A DNA stretch of 64,000 bases. It comes from CBDCVA01 sp965222935 [NCBI: Candidatus Latescibacterota bacterium]. GTDB lineage: Bacteria; Latescibacterota; CBDCVA01. Below, one piece after another: positions 35,034 to 44,300 of this stretch (positions are counted from its first letter, which is position 1; every line of letters begins with the position of its first letter). The stretch is from NCBI GenBank assembly GCA_965222935.1, contig CBDCVA010000002.1, positions 1,674,001 through 1,738,000 of the forward strand, given 5' to 3'. The notes under the pieces were generated by a model. The model saw only the letters and a program-made list of their open reading frames with translations, was not told where the DNA came from and did no database searches. A program made the position numbers and the translations under genes.

Positions 35034-35043
35034 CCTTCCGACG

Positions 35044-36210
35044 CTAGGCGGGGGCCGCCTGGAGCGACTCGACGAGCACCTGGGCCACCTCGGGCCGCGT
35101 CAGTTCGTGGGGAGGCTCCTCGCCCCGCCGCAGCATCTCGCGCAGCTTCGTGCCGCTGAGGATAAGCCAGTCGTCTTCATCGTGAGGGCAGGTCTTGCTT
35201 GAAGCCATGCCTTCGCACGCGGTGCAGTAGAAGGTATGATCGAAGAAGAGCGGCGTAATCGCCAGTTCTCCGGGCTCGAACTCGTCGAAGATGCGGTGCG
35301 CATCGAACGTGCCGTAGTAGTTCCCCACGCCGGCGTGGTCGCGGCCGACGATGAAGTGGGTGCACCCGTAGTTCTTGCGAACCAGCGCGTGGAAGATGGC
35401 CTCGCGTGGGCCGGCGTAGCGCATCGCCGCCGGAAAGACGGAGAGCAGGGTGCGCTCGTGCGGGTAGTAGTTGGCGATCAGCGTCTCGTAGCAGCGCATG
35501 CGCACGTCGGCAGGGATGTCGTCGTCTTTCGTCTGGCCCACCAGCGGGTGGATGAGCAAACCGTCGACGACCTCCAGCGCGCACTTCTGGATGTACTCGT
35601 GAGCGCGGTGGATGGGGTTTCGCGTCTGGAAAGCGACGATCCGCCGCCAGCCCTTCTCCCGAAAATACTTGCGCGTTTGGGCGGGATCGAGGCGGTGATC
35701 GGGGAAATCCAGGTGTGCGAGTCCGTGCAGCACGGACACCCGGCCGCCCAAGACCACATCACCCGTTTGGTACAGATAGGCTATGCCGGGGTGCGCGTCG
35801 TCATCAGTCCGGTAGACTTGCAGCGCTTCCCTGCGCTTGTCGCGCGTGAACTTCTCCTCCAGGTGCAATACGGCCAGCGCCTCCCCCTCCGGCGAGCGCA
35901 GCGCAACATTGGTCCCCTCGCGCAGCCGAGCCGCTAGCCCGGCGTCCACCGAGAGCGTCACCGGCAGCGGCCACGCCATACCGTCCGCCAGGCGCATGTT
36001 GGCGACGACCGATTCATAGTCGGCCCGCGTCATGAAGCCCTCCAGCGGGCTGAAGCCGCCGATGGCGAGCAGTTCCAAATCCGACTGGGTGCGGTGGTCC
36101 AGAGTGATATCGGGCAGGCTTGGGAACGTCTCCAACAACCGCTCGCGCTGATCTCCTGTGGCGAAGCGGTCCACGAGCGTTCCTCCGTGGGGGGCGATGG
36201 CGTCTTTCAC
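35044..36210 (-). CDS. sat: Sulfate adenylyltransferase (ATP sulfurylase)
   Basis: 388 residues of the single-chain type. It activates sulfate with ATP to APS. Conserved pieces are IGGFSPLEGFM, the QxRNPxHRAHE motif (FQTRNPIHRAHEYIQ), the GRDHAGVGNYY motif and the cysteine pair region FYCTACEGMASSKTCPHDE. GTG start with GAGAGGAG upstream. No APS kinase, APS reductase or sulfate transporter is in the window, so assimilatory or dissimilatory use cannot be told. Confidence 0.95.
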   Translation of the reverse strand: MKDAIAPHGGTLVDRFATGDQRERLLETFPSLPDITLDHRTQSDLELLAIGGFSPLEGFMTRADYESVVANMRLADGMAWPLPVTLSVDAGLAARLREGTNVALRSPEGEALAVLHLEEKFTRDKRREALQVYRTDDDAHPGIAYLYQTGDVVLGGRVSVLHGLAHLDFPDHRLDPAQTRKYFREKGWRRIVAFQTRNPIHRAHEYIQKCALEVVDGLLIHPLVGQTKDDDIPADVRMRCYETLIANYYPHERTLLSVFPAAMRYAGPREAIFHALVRKNYGCTHFIVGRDHAGVGNYYGTFDAHRIFDEFEPGELAITPLFFDHTFYCTACEGMASSKTCPHDEDDWLILSGTKLREMLRRGEEPPHELTRPEVAQVLVESLQAAPA

Positions 36211-36338
36211 GGCACTCCTCTCAGATTCATGCTATTCTCGATCAACAATATCTCCTTGCGAGATGGGAATATGCGAGGTGGACCCCGCTCGTGCAAATTC
36301 TTCGAGTGGCCGTCCTTCCACGGGCCCAGTGAGATTCC

Positions 36339-37109
36339 CTACGCGCGATACACATACGTGCCCCGGTAACCGATGATCACCGCTCGGGGCGTCCCCGAGC
36401 CCTCGAAGGCCCCGGCGAAGTCTTCGGGGTTGTACGTCCGCTGGGTGAAGCAGTCGTAATGACTGGGGATCGCCACATCGGCGCCCACCAGTCGCGCCAT
36501 CTTGCCGGCGCCGTCGAGGAACGGGAATTCTCCCTCCGTCGGGTGCCACGTGATGATGGCGACGTTCGGTTTGAGCCTGGCCACCGGCTCGACGAGGGAA
36601 GGCGTCTCCGCGAATTCGTTGATGGGGTCGCCCGAAACCCATACCCGCATCCCGCCTGATTCCATGACCAGGCCGATGTGCTCGACGTCGACCGAGCCCG
36701 GCGGTTTGGCTGAGACCACGTGGACGGTCCACGATCCGGCCTCGTGCTTTTCGCCCACATCCATCCGCGTCACGCGCTCGGGCGCGATGCCCATCCGCCG
36801 CATGTGGTCCGCGCTCTCTATCGAACCGTAAAAGCGCGCCTGGGGCCAGGTTCCGGCGAGCGGAAGGAGCGTTCCGGGGTGGGTATGGTCGCCGTGGTCG
36901 TGGGTACAGAGCACAGCGTCGATCTTGATTTGATCCGGTTCAATCGGCGGCTCGGGATGGATGAACCTCTGTGGCGGCCGCTCCCGTGGAAAGTACGGAT
37001 CGATCATCAGAACGGTGCCTTCGGAATCCTTGAGGACGAACGAGCTCTGGCCCAGCCATAGAATGGCGACTGCGCCCGGCTCGACGGACAGCGCGTTGAG
37101 ATCCTGCAT
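36339..37109 (-). CDS. UlaG-like metallo-beta-lactamase-fold hydrolase
   Basis: 256 residues from ATG 37109, with GGAGGAAG five bases upstream. The metal site motif is CTHDHGDHTHPG (HxHxDH), with the later ligand in VSGDP (Asp) and SHYDCFT (His). The early ILWLGQSSFVLKDSEGTVLM strand is typical of the UlaG/L-ascorbate-6-phosphate lactonase group. It is a cytoplasmic Zn or Mn hydrolase; the substrate is not known. Confidence 0.85.
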   Translation of the reverse strand: MQDLNALSVEPGAVAILWLGQSSFVLKDSEGTVLMIDPYFPRERPPQRFIHPEPPIEPDQIKIDAVLCTHDHGDHTHPGTLLPLAGTWPQARFYGSIESADHMRRMGIAPERVTRMDVGEKHEAGSWTVHVVSAKPPGSVDVEHIGLVMESGGMRVWVSGDPINEFAETPSLVEPVARLKPNVAIITWHPTEGEFPFLDGAGKMARLVGADVAIPSHYDCFTQRTYNPEDFAGAFEGSGTPRAVIIGYRGTYVYRA

Positions 37110-37261
37110 GAAGCTTCCTCCAGTTCGGGTGAGACCTCCGCCATAGGTTGCGCGCGGCGGCGCACGCGTGTACTCTCGATAGTAGACCCTCAGGGGATGG
37201 TGCGCCGGGCACATTGGCCTCGCGCTCGCACTTTGGGACACGATTCGATAGGGAGAAGGCC

Positions 37262-38059
37262 ATGCGTCACGGAAACCAGTCCTGGCCCGAGATGGAACGG
37301 GCTGATCGGGAGCAAATCGTCGCGCTCCTCCCCCTCGGCTCGATGGAGCAGCACGGCCACCACCTGCCGCTTCTGACCGACACGTTACAGGTCACCGCCA
37401 TTGCCGAAGCCGTCACCGACCGGCTTGGTGACCGCGTCACCCTTCTCCCGACGCTCTGGGTAGGCGCATCCGACCACCACCTGGATTTCCCCGGCACCGT
37501 GAGCTTATCCGTCAGCCTCTATACGCAAGCGATCAAGGCGATGGTCCGCTCGCTCCTGCGCGGCGGCTTCAGGAGGATCTTCTGCCTCAACGGCCACGGG
37601 GGCAACGAGGTCCCCGGCAACCAGGCGCTCACGGAGATGGTGCATGAATCGGACTTGGCCAACGCCGCCTTACTCGCCTTCAGTTCCTGGTGGAGGATCG
37701 GAAGCGAGGCCGTAAAGCCCGAGGACACCGGGATGGAGACCCCGAGCATCACCCATGCCTGCGAGTACGAGACCAGCCTGATGCTCCACCTCCATCCGGA
37801 CCTCGTCGCGACTGACCTCGCCCAGGCCTCGCCGCCGGTTTTGATTTCGACCTACTACCACAGCGAGGAGGGGGGCGCGGTCAACGTTGCGCACCGTTTC
37901 AACCGGCTCAGCAGGACGGGCTCCATGGGCCGCCCCGACCTGGCGACGCCCGATAAAGGCGCCGCGCTTTTCGCGGCCGTCGTCGAGACTGCGGTGGGTT
38001 GCATCGAGGAATTCGCGACCTGGAGCGCGTTCCCAGAGACGCGCCCCAGTACGCTGTAA
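37262..38059 (+). CDS. Creatininase-family amidohydrolase
   Basis: 265 residues. Metal-binding motifs are LPLGSMEQHGHHLPLLTDT (Glu, His, Asp) and CLNGHGGNEVPG; THACEYETS provides a later Glu. The family hydrolyses cyclic amides such as creatinine, or formamide intermediates in flavin and mycofactocin-type pathways. The nearby pterin genes are on the other strand and not clearly linked. GAGAAGG precedes the ATG. Confidence 0.88.
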   Translation: MRHGNQSWPEMERADREQIVALLPLGSMEQHGHHLPLLTDTLQVTAIAEAVTDRLGDRVTLLPTLWVGASDHHLDFPGTVSLSVSLYTQAIKAMVRSLLRGGFRRIFCLNGHGGNEVPGNQALTEMVHESDLANAALLAFSSWWRIGSEAVKPEDTGMETPSITHACEYETSLMLHLHPDLVATDLAQASPPVLISTYYHSEEGGAVNVAHRFNRLSRTGSMGRPDLATPDKGAALFAAVVETAVGCIEEFATWSAFPETRPSTL

Positions 38060-38072
38060 TCCACTCAGGCCC

Positions 38073-38094
38073 AATCCGAGCCCGTCGAAGGGCG
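38073..38094 (+). repeat. Dispersed intergenic repeat, copy 5
   Basis: ATCCGAGCCCGTCGAAGGG in the 40-base gap between convergent creatininase and PTPS genes. Confidence 0.6.
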
Positions 38095-38099
38095 GCTTG

Positions 38100-38504
38100 T
38101 CAATCTCCCGCATACGTCGCGAAGGAGGTGGGGGTTTCCCACAGCCGCACCTCGACGACGGGCAGGTCCTCGGCGACGGCGGCGTTGTAGATGAGCCTGG
38201 CGATGGCCTCCGCGGTAGGGTTGGTGTCGAGGAGATAGTACGGCTCGCCGATCTGGTTGAGAAGAGCAATGGCGGGGTCATCGCGGCGCAGGAGCATCTT
38301 GTGGTCCAGGTTCGCGTCGATCCAGGCACCGAGCTTCGTTTTGACCTCGTCGAAATCACGCACCATCGCCCGCTCGTCCAACGTCTGCGCCTCCAGCACG
38401 ATCTCGGCCTTGCCGTTGTGGCCGTGCAGGTGACGGCACTTGCCGGCGTAGTTCATCAGCCTGTGGCCGTAGCAGAAATCAACGTGCTTGGTGATCTTGT
38501 ACAT
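38100..38504 (-). CDS. 6-pyruvoyl-tetrahydropterin synthase / QueD family
   Basis: 134 residues. Zinc ligands are H14 (DFCYGHRL), H27 and H29 (CRHLHGHNG), with catalytic C23. LDHKMLLRRDDP and the pterin-binding WETPTSFATY end are conserved. It acts on 7,8-dihydroneopterin triphosphate. It could be QueD (queuosine, with QueC at 40957) or a PTPS making tetrahydropterin with the FolM-like SDR encoded just upstream, 37 bases away on the same strand. Confidence 0.9.
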   Translation of the reverse strand: MYKITKHVDFCYGHRLMNYAGKCRHLHGHNGKAEIVLEAQTLDERAMVRDFDEVKTKLGAWIDANLDHKMLLRRDDPAIALLNQIGEPYYLLDTNPTAEAIARLIYNAAVAEDLPVVEVRLWETPTSFATYAGD

Positions 38505-38541
38505 GGACCTTCATCTCCCCAGTGGCGGGCCCGTGCGACCT

Positions 38542-39282
38542 TCACCCGATCAGGCGGCCACCATCCACGGGCACGATCGTGCCCGTCATGAAGTCCGTGC
38601 CTTCGCACAGGAAGATGGCCGTCCGCGCGATATCCTCCGGCGAGCCGATCCGTCGGAGCGGTACGGCCGCGATCACATCCCGGCGCTCCTGGTCACCGTA
38701 GTTCTCCGGTAACAGCACGGGCCCCGGCGCAATGGCGTTGACTTGTACCTCGGGGGCTAGCTCGCGCGCCAGGCCCTTGGTCAACGCAATGACGCCCGCC
38801 TTCGAGATGCAATAAGGCAAGTAGTCCTCGTAAGGCCGCTCGCCCGCCCAGTCCGCGATGTTGACGATCTTCCCGCCGCCCGCCCTCAGCATGGGCGCCG
38901 CCGCCTGCGCGCAGAAGAACGGCCCCTTTGCGTTGATGTCCAGGAACGCGTCCCACTGCTCTTCGGTGACGGACCCGAAGGGCGTCGGGTAGTAGATCGC
39001 GGCGTTGTTGACCAGGACGTCCAGGCGACCGAAGCCCTCGGCGACCTCCCCGATCATGGCCTCCGCTTCCTGCGGTCGGGCCACGTTACCGCGCACCGCC
39101 AGCGCGCGGACGCCGCGCTCTTCGCACGCGCCGACGGTTTGCTCGGCATCCGTCGGCGATGTATTGTAACTGATCGCTACGTGCGAACCGCGCTCCGCGA
39201 AAGCAAGCGCGATGGCGCGTCCAACGCGGCGTGCGCCGCCGGTGACGAAGACGACTTTCTCTCGGAGCTCCATGGCCTCCAT
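38542..39282 (-). CDS. SDR oxidoreductase, pteridine reductase (FolM)-like
   Basis: About 246 residues; start ATG 39282 or 39273. The cofactor motif VTGGARRVGRAIA fits the TGxxxRxG signature that marks pteridine reductases rather than general SDRs. The catalytic YCISK and the substrate-side NAAIYYPTPFGSVTEEQWD and VNAIAPGPVLLPE also resemble FolM. Predicted to reduce dihydropterins with NADPH. First gene of a two-gene operon with the PTPS. It is divergent from the next binding-protein gene across about 100 bases, with CATAAT at 39322 as a possible -10. Confidence 0.82.
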   Translation of the reverse strand: MEAMELREKVVFVTGGARRVGRAIALAFAERGSHVAISYNTSPTDAEQTVGACEERGVRALAVRGNVARPQEAEAMIGEVAEGFGRLDVLVNNAAIYYPTPFGSVTEEQWDAFLDINAKGPFFCAQAAAPMLRAGGGKIVNIADWAGERPYEDYLPYCISKAGVIALTKGLARELAPEVQVNAIAPGPVLLPENYGDQERRDVIAAVPLRRIGSPEDIARTAIFLCEGTDFMTGTIVPVDGGRLIG

Positions 39283-39379
39283 GCCCGGATTTCGGTGGCT
39301 CAACTTATGGTGCGCGCGGCCCATAATAGCGCCCCGAGGCACCGCTGGTCAAGGATTCGCGCGGCGGCGGCATCCCCGG

Positions 39380-40936
39380 GTGCGAACGGCGCTCGCGGCC
39401 TTCGCAGCAGCCGGTCTCGCCTGCGCGGGGCCCGGGGAGCGTCCGTTCGTCTTCGGTCGGGGTGGCGACGCCGTGGGCCTCGACCCCGCGCGGGAGACCG
39501 ACGGCGAATCGTTCAAGGTGACCAACAACATCTTCGAGACCCTGGTGACCTTCGCCCCCGATTCGCTCGCGCTGGTCCCGGCCCTGGCGACGCGCTGGTG
39601 GTCCGGCGAGGGCGGCCGCAGGTGGACCTTCCGCCTGCGCGACGGCGTGCGCTTCCATGACGGGACGGCCCTGGATGCCGCCGCTGTCGTTGCCGCTTTC
39701 GAGCGCCAGTTCCGCCCCGACCATCCCCTCCACGCCGGACGAGGCGGCTTCCTCTACTGGGAATCCATGGGCCTCTCGGAGATCATTCGCGCCGTGGAAG
39801 CGCTCGACGATTCGACGGTCCAGTTCAGCCTGAACACCCCCTTCGCGCCGCTATTGCGGACCTTGACCATGGGCTTCTTCGCCATCCCGAGTCCCACCGC
39901 TCTCGCTCGCTGGGGAGACGAGTCCTTCAAGCATCCCATCGGCACGGGGCCTTTCCGCTTCAAGGAATGGGTCAAAGATGAACGCGTCGTCCTCGCCCGC
40001 AACGACGACTACTGGGCCGATCCACCTGCGCTCTCCCGGTTGGTCTTTCGCGCAATCCCCGACAACACCTCTCGGCTGTTGGAGCTCTTCAAGGGCTCGA
40101 TTGACGGCATGGACGGCCTCGCGCCCGATCAGGTGAGGCTCGTCCGGGAGCGCTCCGGCGTGAGGCTTCTGCGAGGGCCGGGGCTCAATGTCGCCTTCCT
40201 CGCTCTCAACTGCGACCGCCCCCCCTTCGACGATGTCCGCGTTCGCCGCGCGATCCATCACGCCGTCGATGTACGCGCCATCGTTGACCATCTTTACAGC
40301 GGACTGGCTCAGATCGCCGCTACGCCCATCCCGCCGGAGGTCTGGGGTCACGCGGACGACCTTGCACCCTATCCGTACGACCCCGGTCGTGCAAAGCGCC
40401 TTCTGGCCGAAGCCGGCCACCCTGAAGGCTTCTCGACGGCGCTCTGGGCCATGCCCGTGCCTCGGCCCTACATGCCCCAGCCCCTGAAGGTTGCCGAGAC
40501 CATCCAGGCGGATCTGAGCCGCGTCGGGATCCGCGCCGAGATCGTCACTTACGAGTGGGGCACCTATCTCGACAAGGTATCCGCGGGCGAGCACGACATG
40601 TGTCTGTTGGGTTGGACGGGTGTCAACGCGGACCCCGACAACTTCCTGGTCGGCCAGCTCACATCCGCCGCCGCCGTACCGCCTGCGATGAACGTCGCCT
40701 TCTATCGTAACACCGCAGTGGATTCCCTGCTTCTGGCGGCCCGGCGAATGGGCGATCAGGCAATCCGCACGAAGCTCTACCACGCCGCACAACGCCTCAT
40801 CCACGCCGATGCACCGTGGGTGCCTCTGGCCCACACCGAGCGGCTCATCGCCTTTCAAGACGGTGTGACCGGCTTTACGCTTCACCCCGCGGGGCTCATG
40901 CGCTTTGCCTGGACGCGGCTTGCACGGCAGGAGTAG
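39380..40936 (+). CDS. Second peptide-type ABC substrate-binding lipoprotein (SBP_bac_5)
   Basis: About 518 residues if started at GTG 39380, which gives a short signal peptide with lipobox GLAC (Cys15). The frame is open further 5' but overlaps the divergent SDR gene. DppA-family marks are GDAVGLDPARETDGESFK, TFRLRDGVRFHDGTALDA, KHPIGTGPFRFKEW and AKRLLAEAGHPEGF, then NADPDNFLVGQL. It may share the DppBC pair upstream or another transporter. queC follows after 20 bases. Confidence 0.88.
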   Translation: MRTALAAFAAAGLACAGPGERPFVFGRGGDAVGLDPARETDGESFKVTNNIFETLVTFAPDSLALVPALATRWWSGEGGRRWTFRLRDGVRFHDGTALDAAAVVAAFERQFRPDHPLHAGRGGFLYWESMGLSEIIRAVEALDDSTVQFSLNTPFAPLLRTLTMGFFAIPSPTALARWGDESFKHPIGTGPFRFKEWVKDERVVLARNDDYWADPPALSRLVFRAIPDNTSRLLELFKGSIDGMDGLAPDQVRLVRERSGVRLLRGPGLNVAFLALNCDRPPFDDVRVRRAIHHAVDVRAIVDHLYSGLAQIAATPIPPEVWGHADDLAPYPYDPGRAKRLLAEAGHPEGFSTALWAMPVPRPYMPQPLKVAETIQADLSRVGIRAEIVTYEWGTYLDKVSAGEHDMCLLGWTGVNADPDNFLVGQLTSAAAVPPAMNVAFYRNTAVDSLLLAARRMGDQAIRTKLYHAAQRLIHADAPWVPLAHTERLIAFQDGVTGFTLHPAGLMRFAWTRLARQE

Positions 40937-40956
40937 AGCGTTATCTTGGGCGCGTG

Positions 40957-41634
40957 ATGACCCAGGGTGAGCGCGTCGCGGTGCTGGTGAGCGGCGGCCT
41001 CGATAGCAGCGTGCTCCTGGCGGAGCTCGCGCGCACCGGGCGCGAGGTTGTGCCGGTGTATGTCCGCTCGGGCTTGGTCTGGGAGGAGGTCGAGTTGGGC
41101 TACCTGCGGCGGTTCCTGGAGGCCGTCCTGCCCGAGGCCCTGGGGCGTCTGCGCGTCCTCGACCTGCGCGCCTCCGACCTCTATCGGGCTGACCACTGGA
41201 GCCTCAACGGCCAGGGGGTTCCGGATGCCGAGGCACCCCTCGACTCGAACTACCTGCCCGGCCGTAACGTGATGCTGTTGGCGAAGGCTGCCGTTCTCTG
41301 CGCGATAGAGGGCATCGAGACTATCGCTCTGGGCTCCCTCGACCAAAATCCCTTCCCGGACGCGACGCCTCAGTTCTTCGACGCCTTCGCGCGGGCATGT
41401 ACTCTGGGCCTTGGGCACGACCTGCGCGTGGAAGCTCCCTTCCGCTCCCTCTCGAAAGCCGAGGCCATCCGCCGCGCCCATGACCTGCCGCTCGAACTCA
41501 CCTTCTCCTGCGCAAGCCCGGCGGGCGAACGCCACTGCGGGGTCTGCACCAAGTGCGCCGAGCGCCAGCGTGCCTTCGCCCAAGCGGGACTATCCGATCC
41601 AACGCCTTACGCGGCGCCGCCGGTTGCCCTTTGA
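40957..41634 (+). CDS. queC: 7-cyano-7-deazaguanine synthase
   Basis: About 225 residues; GTG 40954 or ATG 40957 start. The ATP-PPase loop is VAVLVSGGLDSSVLLAEL, followed by LPGRNVMLLAKAAVLC and the zinc cysteines SCASPAGERHCGVCTKC. It converts 7-carboxy-7-deazaguanine to preQ0 in queuosine or archaeosine-type and DNA 7-deazaguanine pathways. queE and queF are absent from the window; a QueD-like gene lies 2.5 kb away on the other strand. Confidence 0.93.
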   Translation: MTQGERVAVLVSGGLDSSVLLAELARTGREVVPVYVRSGLVWEEVELGYLRRFLEAVLPEALGRLRVLDLRASDLYRADHWSLNGQGVPDAEAPLDSNYLPGRNVMLLAKAAVLCAIEGIETIALGSLDQNPFPDATPQFFDAFARACTLGLGHDLRVEAPFRSLSKAEAIRRAHDLPLELTFSCASPAGERHCGVCTKCAERQRAFAQAGLSDPTPYAAPPVAL

Positions 41635-41753
41635 GCGCTTCTACGCTCCCCTCATCGCCCGGTGGAGTTAAGCTCGGGATGCGGACTAGCCTCTAGCGGA
41701 GAACCGTCCCTGGGCGGGCTCAATTGCAGCGTCTAGCTGCCGTTGCCCTCCGG

Positions 41754-44300
41754 TCATTGGCCTTCGTACCGCGGCAGGCTGAGCATGTTGGCGAAGGCGC
41801 GAAAGCCTCCCGGGTGGAGCGCCCGGAGTTGGCGGTACCAGACGTAACTGGTGTAGACGTAAGTCCCCTTCCCGTAACGCGATACGAGGTAGCCTCCTAC
41901 TAGCGGCTCCTCGCCGTGGTCGTGGGCGCTCAGAAGCTCCTGGTACGCGTCATCCCACTCGCCGGGGAAGTACAGGCCCCGCTCTTGCACCCAGCCTTCC
42001 CAGTCCGCCTCGCCCAGACGGTTGGGCCACGACAGCAGCGGATGGTCTGGGACCAAGGGCGTGATCGGCGCCCTCTCGTCAGTGATCCGGTCGCGGCTCA
42101 GACGTAGGGAGTAGGGGGCGTACTGCGGGTTGCCGTGCTCGGGGTTCCATTCCCAGACCTTGTGGTACATCACCACCAGATTGCCGCCCTCGTGCACATA
42201 GTCCAGGAGCCGTCCGTTGTTCCTTCGCAAGTCCTTGCGCACCAGATACGCGCGTATGTCGATCACGATCGTGTCGTACTGGCCCAATCCCTCGGTCTTG
42301 AGCGCTACCGGGTCCAGCACATCGTGTGCGATGCCGAGCTGCTGCAGCGCCTTTTGGATCGTTGTGTCGTAGCTCTCGACGACCCCAATGCGGAGTCCCC
42401 CCGCCACGACCACGTCGGCGAGCTCGACCGCGACCGAGTCCGTGTAGATGGCTTCTCCAACCCGTGCCTCCGCGATCAGCCGATGCGACCCCGACGTCAC
42501 CTTCCCGCTCAGGCGGGCCTCGAAGCTTTCGAGCGTCTCTTCGTCCTCCTGTTCAAACGCAAATGGCCTCTCGACCGGCGTCACCGACCAGCCCTTGGGC
42601 GCGGCCAGGCGCACGACGCCGCATTGCGCATCCTTCGTCCGATTCGTCAGCCGGACGGTCAGGCGCCTCGCCGTCCTCGCGGTTTCAGAGGGCACCAAAA
42701 GCCCATCCGGCAAAAGCTCCACCTCCAGCGCAGGCGCGATCTCGACGCGCGCTTTGCACTCCAACCCTGAGGCCATGCCCTCGCTCTCGTATCTGGCGTG
42801 CGCGAGTAGATTGGCTGTGAGGAATGCCCGGTCGTAGAGGTGATCCCGATGGGGAAGCATCAGCGGAGCATCGGCCGGTACTTCCACCTCGAAGACCGCT
42901 TTGGCTGTGCTGTCCGGCGCCAGCGTTCGCGGCAGAATCCCCTCGTTCCGGGGCATGACGGTCCACCCGGCCGTCGGCGTCAGGCCCAAAATAATATCCT
43001 CGATGAGCGCGGGGCCCGAGTTGGTCAGGCTCACGGTCCCACCGAAGGTCTCGCCCGGCGCTAGGATGTCATCGTCAACGGCGAGGCGAAGATCAAGCGA
43101 AAGCGCTAGACCCAGCGCCTGTTCGGTCGCCGTCAGCCGTCGCTCCAGGCGCATGGCCAGGTCCCGTCCGTCATGGTCTTCGGTTGCCCCATCGGTGCCC
43201 AGCGACTCGCGCAGTGCCCGCCATTCCACCAGCGCGCTGCGGAGCTTCCGGGCGACCGCATCCCGTTCCACCGATACGGGCGTATCGAGCGCGCCGCCCT
43301 GAGCCTGTGGGAGGACGGCATTCGAGAGCGTACGCCCCAGCGCCTTCACGCGTTCGCTGAGCGCCGGCAGGCCATCGAACAGCTCATTCTCTGGGGTCGT
43401 CGCTTCGATCGTGCTCTTGACCAGAATGAAGTGGCGCGGCTTAGGACCGGGCGGCACATTGTAGAGACCCATCCCCTGGGAGCGGTGCTCGCGCAGGGAC
43501 CGGTTGGCGAGCTGGGCGTAGGATTCACCCCGGTGCGAGTCGTACTCACCCACGTTGATCGTCACTGTCGCCCTAGCAGGATCGCTCGTGCGGACGTAGA
43601 GCTTGCTCGGCTGCCAAGGCCCCAGGTCCCGAGCGATTTGTTCGGGATAGGCACCGGGGTTCACCGCCAGGTCAAACGCCTCCTCCGCCATGATCCCCAC
43701 GGCGCGGTGATGGCCGTGGCCGGAAACCTTATCGTGGTTGGTGATGATGATGTCGGGCCGATAGCGCCGGAACGCCTCCACCATTCGGCCCAGTGCCCGC
43801 TCGTGGCCCCAGAACCCGAAGGCCTCCTCCGCGCTCTTGGAGTAGCCGAAATCCAGGAGGTTCAGGTTGATGAGCCCTGCGCCCAGGATCGCCGCCGCCG
43901 CGCGCGACTCGAAGGCGCGTATCACGCCTAGATCGCGGTAGAGCTCGGGGCCGATCTCGTTCTGACCGCCCTCGCCCTGCGTGACATGGACGAGCGTTGT
44001 CCTGAGGCCGTACTTCTTGCGGTAGTACGCGAGCGTCGCGCCATCCTCGTCGTCGGGGTGCGCCGCGAGACTCATGAGGACGAGATCCGTGCCCGCGTCT
44101 CTTAGCGCCTGGACGAGGGCGATGTCGCCCCGCTCCACGAGCATTCCCGACGGAGGGCTGGGCGGGAAGATCTCCGCCGCGGTGCGCGATGGTGCGAGGG
44201 CAAGGCACGCCAGCGCTATGGCAAACCGGCGGGCCCCGCCTCCGGCCCCGCTCCGCACGCGGGCTGCGGAGTGGGAAGCGGTGCGGGACAACCCGAGCAT
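41754..44300 (-). CDS. Secreted PIG-L family deacetylase, multidomain
   Basis: 848 residues. Signal peptide to about residue 42 (ALACLALAPSRTAA). The N-terminal third is a PIG-L/LmbE zinc deacetylase with SLAAHPDDEDGATLAYY and later GHGHHRAVG; substrates in the family are N-acetylglucosaminyl compounds. The middle holds two beta-sandwich segments (VSLTNSGPALIEDIILGL; LTVRLTNRTKDAQCGVVRL). The last 220 residues resemble a class I glutaminase-like/ThuA domain (IGVVESYDTTIQKALQQLGI, YVHEGGNLVVMYHK). The ATG shares one base with the folC stop. Confidence 0.87.
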   Translation of the reverse strand: MLGLSRTASHSAARVRSGAGGGARRFAIALACLALAPSRTAAEIFPPSPPSGMLVERGDIALVQALRDAGTDLVLMSLAAHPDDEDGATLAYYRKKYGLRTTLVHVTQGEGGQNEIGPELYRDLGVIRAFESRAAAAILGAGLINLNLLDFGYSKSAEEAFGFWGHERALGRMVEAFRRYRPDIIITNHDKVSGHGHHRAVGIMAEEAFDLAVNPGAYPEQIARDLGPWQPSKLYVRTSDPARATVTINVGEYDSHRGESYAQLANRSLREHRSQGMGLYNVPPGPKPRHFILVKSTIEATTPENELFDGLPALSERVKALGRTLSNAVLPQAQGGALDTPVSVERDAVARKLRSALVEWRALRESLGTDGATEDHDGRDLAMRLERRLTATEQALGLALSLDLRLAVDDDILAPGETFGGTVSLTNSGPALIEDIILGLTPTAGWTVMPRNEGILPRTLAPDSTAKAVFEVEVPADAPLMLPHRDHLYDRAFLTANLLAHARYESEGMASGLECKARVEIAPALEVELLPDGLLVPSETARTARRLTVRLTNRTKDAQCGVVRLAAPKGWSVTPVERPFAFEQEDEETLESFEARLSGKVTSGSHRLIAEARVGEAIYTDSVAVELADVVVAGGLRIGVVESYDTTIQKALQQLGIAHDVLDPVALKTEGLGQYDTIVIDIRAYLVRKDLRRNNGRLLDYVHEGGNLVVMYHKVWEWNPEHGNPQYAPYSLRLSRDRITDERAPITPLVPDHPLLSWPNRLGEADWEGWVQERGLYFPGEWDDAYQELLSAHDHGEEPLVGGYLVSRYGKGTYVYTSYVWYRQLRALHPGGFRAFANMLSLPRYEGQ

